Shown here: piece after piece, positions 5,887 through 8,160 of the stretch
Layout of the letters: the number at the start of each line of letters is the position of its first letter
How positions within the stretch are numbered: the first letter of the stretch is position 1
From: Bacteroidia bacterium
GTDB lineage: Bacteria; Bacteroidota; Bacteroidia; Bacteroidales; Azobacteroidaceae
Direction: 5' to 3'
DNA length: 8,160 bases
Assembly (NCBI GenBank): GCA_025996755.1
Contig: BNTR01000124.1
Coordinates: 1 to 8,160, forward strand
The notes under the pieces: generated by a model
Database searches by the model: none
What the model was told of the DNA's origin: nothing
The model's input: only the letters and a program-made list of their open reading frames with translations
Program-made: the position numbers and the translations under genes

Positions 5887-6549
5887 CTACTTCCCTTCTT
5901 CACTTGAGGCTGTTTTCAAATTCGTAATCAAGAGATAACGATTCTTCTTCATCTTTCTCAAGTCATCCATTACCGTTTTCACTACCGGATATTCCGTCAA
6001 TTTATCGGCTTTGATGGCGATTTGCAAGTCGTCGTTGATACTGCTTGCGTGCGCCACCCAGCGTTTAAATTCGTTGTCCGAAGCAACCAAACCCTTGGCA
6101 TCTCTCAACTCGTTGTCCGTAGCAGGTATCCCCACGCGCGCGCTCTCAAGATTTTTCATATACGCATCCTGTTGGTCGGATGGTAAATCCAAAAATCCCG
6201 CCATGCTCTGAATGGGCACGCCAAACGCTTGCAACGATTTGAAAGTGTTTATCTGTTTGTCGGTAAACGTGATTCCGTAATCTTCGCCCACTTTTTCTAA
6301 TGCCTCGCGCTTAACATTGTCGTTGTCCAGACTCAGGAAAATTTTTCCTTTCGCGTCCACCAAAATTGTCAGCAGGTTTGTTTCCGGGATTTTGATTTCG
6401 GAAACCGATGCCGGTGTTTTCACATCAATCGGTTCTTTTTGAACAAACGTAGAGGTCAGCATGAAAAAGGTAAGCAAAAGCACGGTCACGTCACTCATCG
6501 CCGTCATGTCGATGAATGTGCTCTGTTTTTTTACTTTAGCTTTTGCCAT
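5887..6549 (-). CDS. exbD: ExbD-family biopolymer transport protein (first copy)
   Basis: This is a stator/rotor partner of ExbB in the proton-driven TonB motor. The 220-aa protein has a basic N-terminus, a transmembrane helix at about 18-38 (SDVTVLLLTFFMLTSTFV) with D20 at the conserved proton-binding Asp position, and PIDVKTPASVSE after it. The periplasmic domain ends with DLQIAIKADK, PVVKTVMDDLRK and RYLLITNLKTA, the usual ExbD C-terminal fold. It follows exbB by 8 bases. Confidence 0.94.
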   Translation of the reverse strand: MAKAKVKKQSTFIDMTAMSDVTVLLLTFFMLTSTFVQKEPIDVKTPASVSEIKIPETNLLTILVDAKGKIFLSLDNDNVKREALEKVGEDYGITFTDKQINTFKSLQAFGVPIQSMAGFLDLPSDQQDAYMKNLESARVGIPATDNELRDAKGLVASDNEFKRWVAHASSINDDLQIAIKADKLTEYPVVKTVMDDLRKMKKNRYLLITNLKTASSEEGK

Positions 6550-6557
6550 AGAGCGAA

Positions 6558-7391
6558 TTATGATTTATGAGTTTCTGCATAAGTCTGCGTTATGGCAAAT
6601 CCCATTTCGTCGATGGCGTAGGTCATGGTATCAATCTTACCCGTGAAAAAGGAGTAAGTGATGATAGCCAAAGCACCCGTTGCGATACCCGAAGCGGTGT
6701 TAATCAAGGCTTCGGAAATACCGGTCGACAACGCCACGGCATCCGTTCCACCGGCATCACCCATCGCACCAAACGACCGAATCATCCCGAGCACCGTTCC
6801 CAACAGCCCAAACAGCGTGCCGAGCGTCGAAATCGTTGCGATAATCGGCAAGTTCTGCTGCAAAGATGGCAATTCCAGCGCGGTTGCTTCTTCGAGTTCG
6901 GCTTTCACCTCTTCGATTTTCGCCTCTTTGGTAATCGTTGCGGTTTCCATTTCCTTGTACTTTTTCAAGCCCGCATCCACGATAGCAGCCACAGAACCTT
7001 GCTGTTTAGCACACAATGCTTCAGCAGCAGCGATGTTGTTTTTCTTCAACTCGCCTTTCACATCGGCAACGAAATTCGTCAGGTTGCCTTTCCCCTGAGC
7101 CTTGTTCAACGCAAAGAAGCGTTCAACAGACATGATAATCACTGTTAACAACAGTGTCAAAATGGCAGGCACCATAAAACCGCCCTTGTACATCGTACCG
7201 AGCATGTTTAGCGGATGTGCTCCTGCCTTGTCAAAGTTTGCTTCACCAAACCCCTTGAAGTTGGTGTCTGCACCCAAAATCTGCGTGAAAAACAAAACCG
7301 CCAGCAGAAAGGCAAAAGCAATAATAACGCCTGCCGAAATACCGCGGGATTTTTTTCCCTCTCTCTTCACAACTTTTTCTTTTGTTTCCAT
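6558..7391 (-). CDS. exbB: ExbB/TolQ/MotA-family proton channel protein
   Basis: This is the channel-forming scaffold of the ExbB-ExbD-TonB complex in the inner membrane. The 277-aa protein has a basic N-terminus, an extra helix at about 18-41, a second at 72-90 (FMVPAILTLLLTVIIMSVERFF), and a charged cytoplasmic region (about 95-175, including EEVKAELEEA). Two family-defining helices follow: 181-205 with STLGTLFGLLGTVLGMIRSF, and about 225-250 with ALINTASGIATGALAI. It is the first gene of the operon. The ATG at 7391 is the best start because the basic N-terminus leads straight into the first helix and a promoter lies about 75 bases upstream. TolQ or MotA-like alternatives are excluded by the adjacent tonB. 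Confidence 0.95.
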   Translation of the reverse strand: METKEKVVKREGKKSRGISAGVIIAFAFLLAVLFFTQILGADTNFKGFGEANFDKAGAHPLNMLGTMYKGGFMVPAILTLLLTVIIMSVERFFALNKAQGKGNLTNFVADVKGELKKNNIAAAEALCAKQQGSVAAIVDAGLKKYKEMETATITKEAKIEEVKAELEEATALELPSLQQNLPIIATISTLGTLFGLLGTVLGMIRSFGAMGDAGGTDAVALSTGISEALINTASGIATGALAIITYSFFTGKIDTMTYAIDEMGFAITQTYAETHKS

Positions 7392-7433
7392 AAAAACGTG
7401 TTTTTAAATTAGATATTTTTTAAATTTTGCTCC

Positions 7434-7458
7434 ATTGCCTTTAACCCTTAAAAGCAAT
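7434..7458 (-). promoter_or_regulatory. Stem-loop at the 5' end of the exbB transcript
   Basis: An 11-bp stem (7458-7448 with 7444-7434, one G-U pair) closes a GGG loop when read on the minus strand. The upstream edge lies 7 bases after the -7 box, so the hairpin should begin at or next to the first transcribed base. Possible roles are a 5' cap-like stabiliser, a translational control element, or a DNA operator for a dimeric repressor. It has no U-run, so it is not a terminator. Confidence 0.55.
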
Positions 7459-7465
7459 CAGCGTG

Positions 7466-7497
7466 CAAATGTATGAAATAAAAAATGAATTAACAAA
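7466..7497 (-). promoter_or_regulatory. Promoter of the exbB-exbD-exbD-tonB operon
   Basis: On the minus strand, TTTG (7497-7494) is followed after 20 bases by TACATTTG (7473-7466), a full match to the Bacteroidetes -33/-7 promoter with normal spacing. Transcription should begin near 7458-7462, leaving a leader of roughly 70 bases. Confidence 0.8.
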
Positions 7498-7519
7498 GGA
7501 TTTGTGCGTTTTTTTGAAT

Positions 7520-7543
7520 TTTTAACACAAAAAAGTGATAAAA
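7520..7543. promoter_or_regulatory. Imperfect inverted repeat between the divergent promoters
   Basis: TTTTAACAC and GTGATAAAA pair at 8 of 9 positions around an A6 loop, 23 bases upstream of the exbB -33 box. It could be a regulator site for either gene. The region is very AT-rich, so chance is a serious alternative. Confidence 0.2.
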
Positions 7544-7605
7544 CCCCCAAAAACGGCATAAAATTGGCATTTCATTCCGAGCGGGGTCAAAAAAAATTTG
7601 GGCAA

Positions 7606-7638
7606 TTCGTATTTTTATAAATTTTTTTTGTACTTTTG
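7606..7638 (+). promoter_or_regulatory. Promoter of the divergent lipoprotein gene
   Basis: TACTTTTG at 7631-7638 is an exact -7 match, 25 bases before the ATG at 7664. A TTCG at 7606-7609, one base off the -33 consensus, lies 21 bases upstream of it. The expected transcript has a leader of about 20 bases. Confidence 0.5.
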
Positions 7639-7663
7639 CGGCGATTTATAAGTATCATATACA

Positions 7664-8160
7664 ATGAAAGCAAACGCAAAAGGATTAGTGCTTGCGCTGT
7701 TGGCACCTTTCGTGCTGGGTCAATGCAGCGAGAGTAGCGAGGATTTGGGGCAGACCGACCCGCCGCGGGTGTTGTCCAACGCAGTGGCGAAGACCGCCGC
7801 CAAGCAGCAGAGCGTGGAGTTTGCCCTGACTAAGGAGTATCTTGATGCCGAATGGAAAGTCTATCCGGCGGCAACCGGCACGGGCAAGGCAGCGGGCATG
7901 ACCGCGGCGTGCGCTGGCACGGTGCTGGTGCTGACACACACCACGGATATTCGCACAGGGTATTATTTTGTCTCCGCCACCGCGCCGGGCAAGAGCGAAA
8001 GTGAGCGGCTCAGGCTCGCCGTGCTCGCGTTTTCACCCGATCAGACCACTACCCCCGTAGCATACATTTCAAGCCTCGCAAAATCCGCTCCCCAGCAGGT
8101 AAGCATCGCCTTTACCGTGGACAATGGAGACCTGTATGGGATGGAGAGTATATGGAAAGT
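7664..8160 (+). CDS. Putative surface lipoprotein with repeated modules, 3' end outside the window
   Basis: The frame is open from ATG 7664 to the window end (at least 165 codons). Residues 1-20 form a lipoprotein signal with a hydrophobic core and VLGQ before C21. C21 is followed by SESSED, an acidic stretch like the lipoprotein export signals that place Bacteroidetes lipoproteins on the cell surface. A segment at about 38-66 (S-x-A-V-A-K-x-A-x-KQQ, then VEFALT, then EWKV) recurs at about 135-166 (SSLAKSAPQQ, VSIAFT, SIWKV). This suggests tandem modules of about 97 residues, perhaps Ig-like. The body is rich in Ala, Thr and Ser. No function is recognised. It is divergent from exbB, with 272 bases between them that hold both promoters. 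Confidence 0.75.
   Translation, partial: MKANAKGLVLALLAPFVLGQCSESSEDLGQTDPPRVLSNAVAKTAAKQQSVEFALTKEYLDAEWKVYPAATGTGKAAGMTAACAGTVLVLTHTTDIRTGYYFVSATAPGKSESERLRLAVLAFSPDQTTTPVAYISSLAKSAPQQVSIAFTVDNGDLYGMESIWK

Noticed and set aside
6567..7148. 193-codon open frame antisense to exbB
   Set aside because: It is a shadow of the well-supported exbB gene and has no domain of its own.
7685..7939. 84-codon minus-strand frame inside the right-hand lipoprotein gene
   Set aside because: The plus-strand frame has a promoter and a lipoprotein signal; this one is rich in His, Arg and Cys without structure.

Overview
The window looks like a chromosomal segment of a Bacteroidetes bacterium, most likely of the order Bacteroidales. 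The evidence is a Bacteroidetes-style TonB with an N-terminal FEGKN-x-YGAY motif, an exbB-exbD-exbD-tonB operon, lipoproteins with acidic or lysine-rich residues after the lipidated Cys, no Shine-Dalgarno sequences, and promoters of the TAnnTTTG type instead of sigma-70 boxes. No tRNA, rRNA, CRISPR array or insertion sequence was seen.

Left edge (1-389, + strand): the 3' part of a gene for a formylglycine-generating-enzyme-like (FGE/SUMF1, C-type lectin fold) protein. Its C-terminal 35 codons have the hallmarks of a diversity-generating retroelement (DGR) variable region, and the first FGE catalytic Cys is missing. The first 46 bases are a near-perfect inverted copy of 244-289. The junction carries an 8-base microhomology with one mismatch, so a template-switch or amplification chimera is the simplest explanation. 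After this come dnaG (493-2436, +) and, abutting its stop, a small hairpin with a period-9 repeat.

Centre (2505-2998, - strand): a two-gene overlapping module convergent with dnaG. It encodes a short 59-aa protein and a 109-aa RelE/ParE-like protein and is probably a type II toxin-antitoxin pair with its own promoter.

3101-7391 (- strand): the TonB energy-transduction operon, in transcription order exbB, exbD, a second exbD, tonB, a lipoprotein of the PstS-type substrate-binding fold, and a 61-aa two-helix membrane protein. ExbB/ExbD form the proton-driven inner-membrane motor, and TonB carries its force to outer-membrane TonB-dependent transporters. The last two genes lie 11 and 1 bases from their upstream neighbours and should be co-expressed. 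A strong Bacteroidetes promoter precedes exbB, and an 11-bp stem-loop sits at the predicted transcript start.

Right edge (7664-8160, + strand): a divergent lipoprotein gene, cut by the window end, with two diverged copies of a repeated module.

The most unusual signals are the DGR-like variable region, the inverted junction at the left edge, the exbB leader hairpin, and the period-9 repeat after dnaG.
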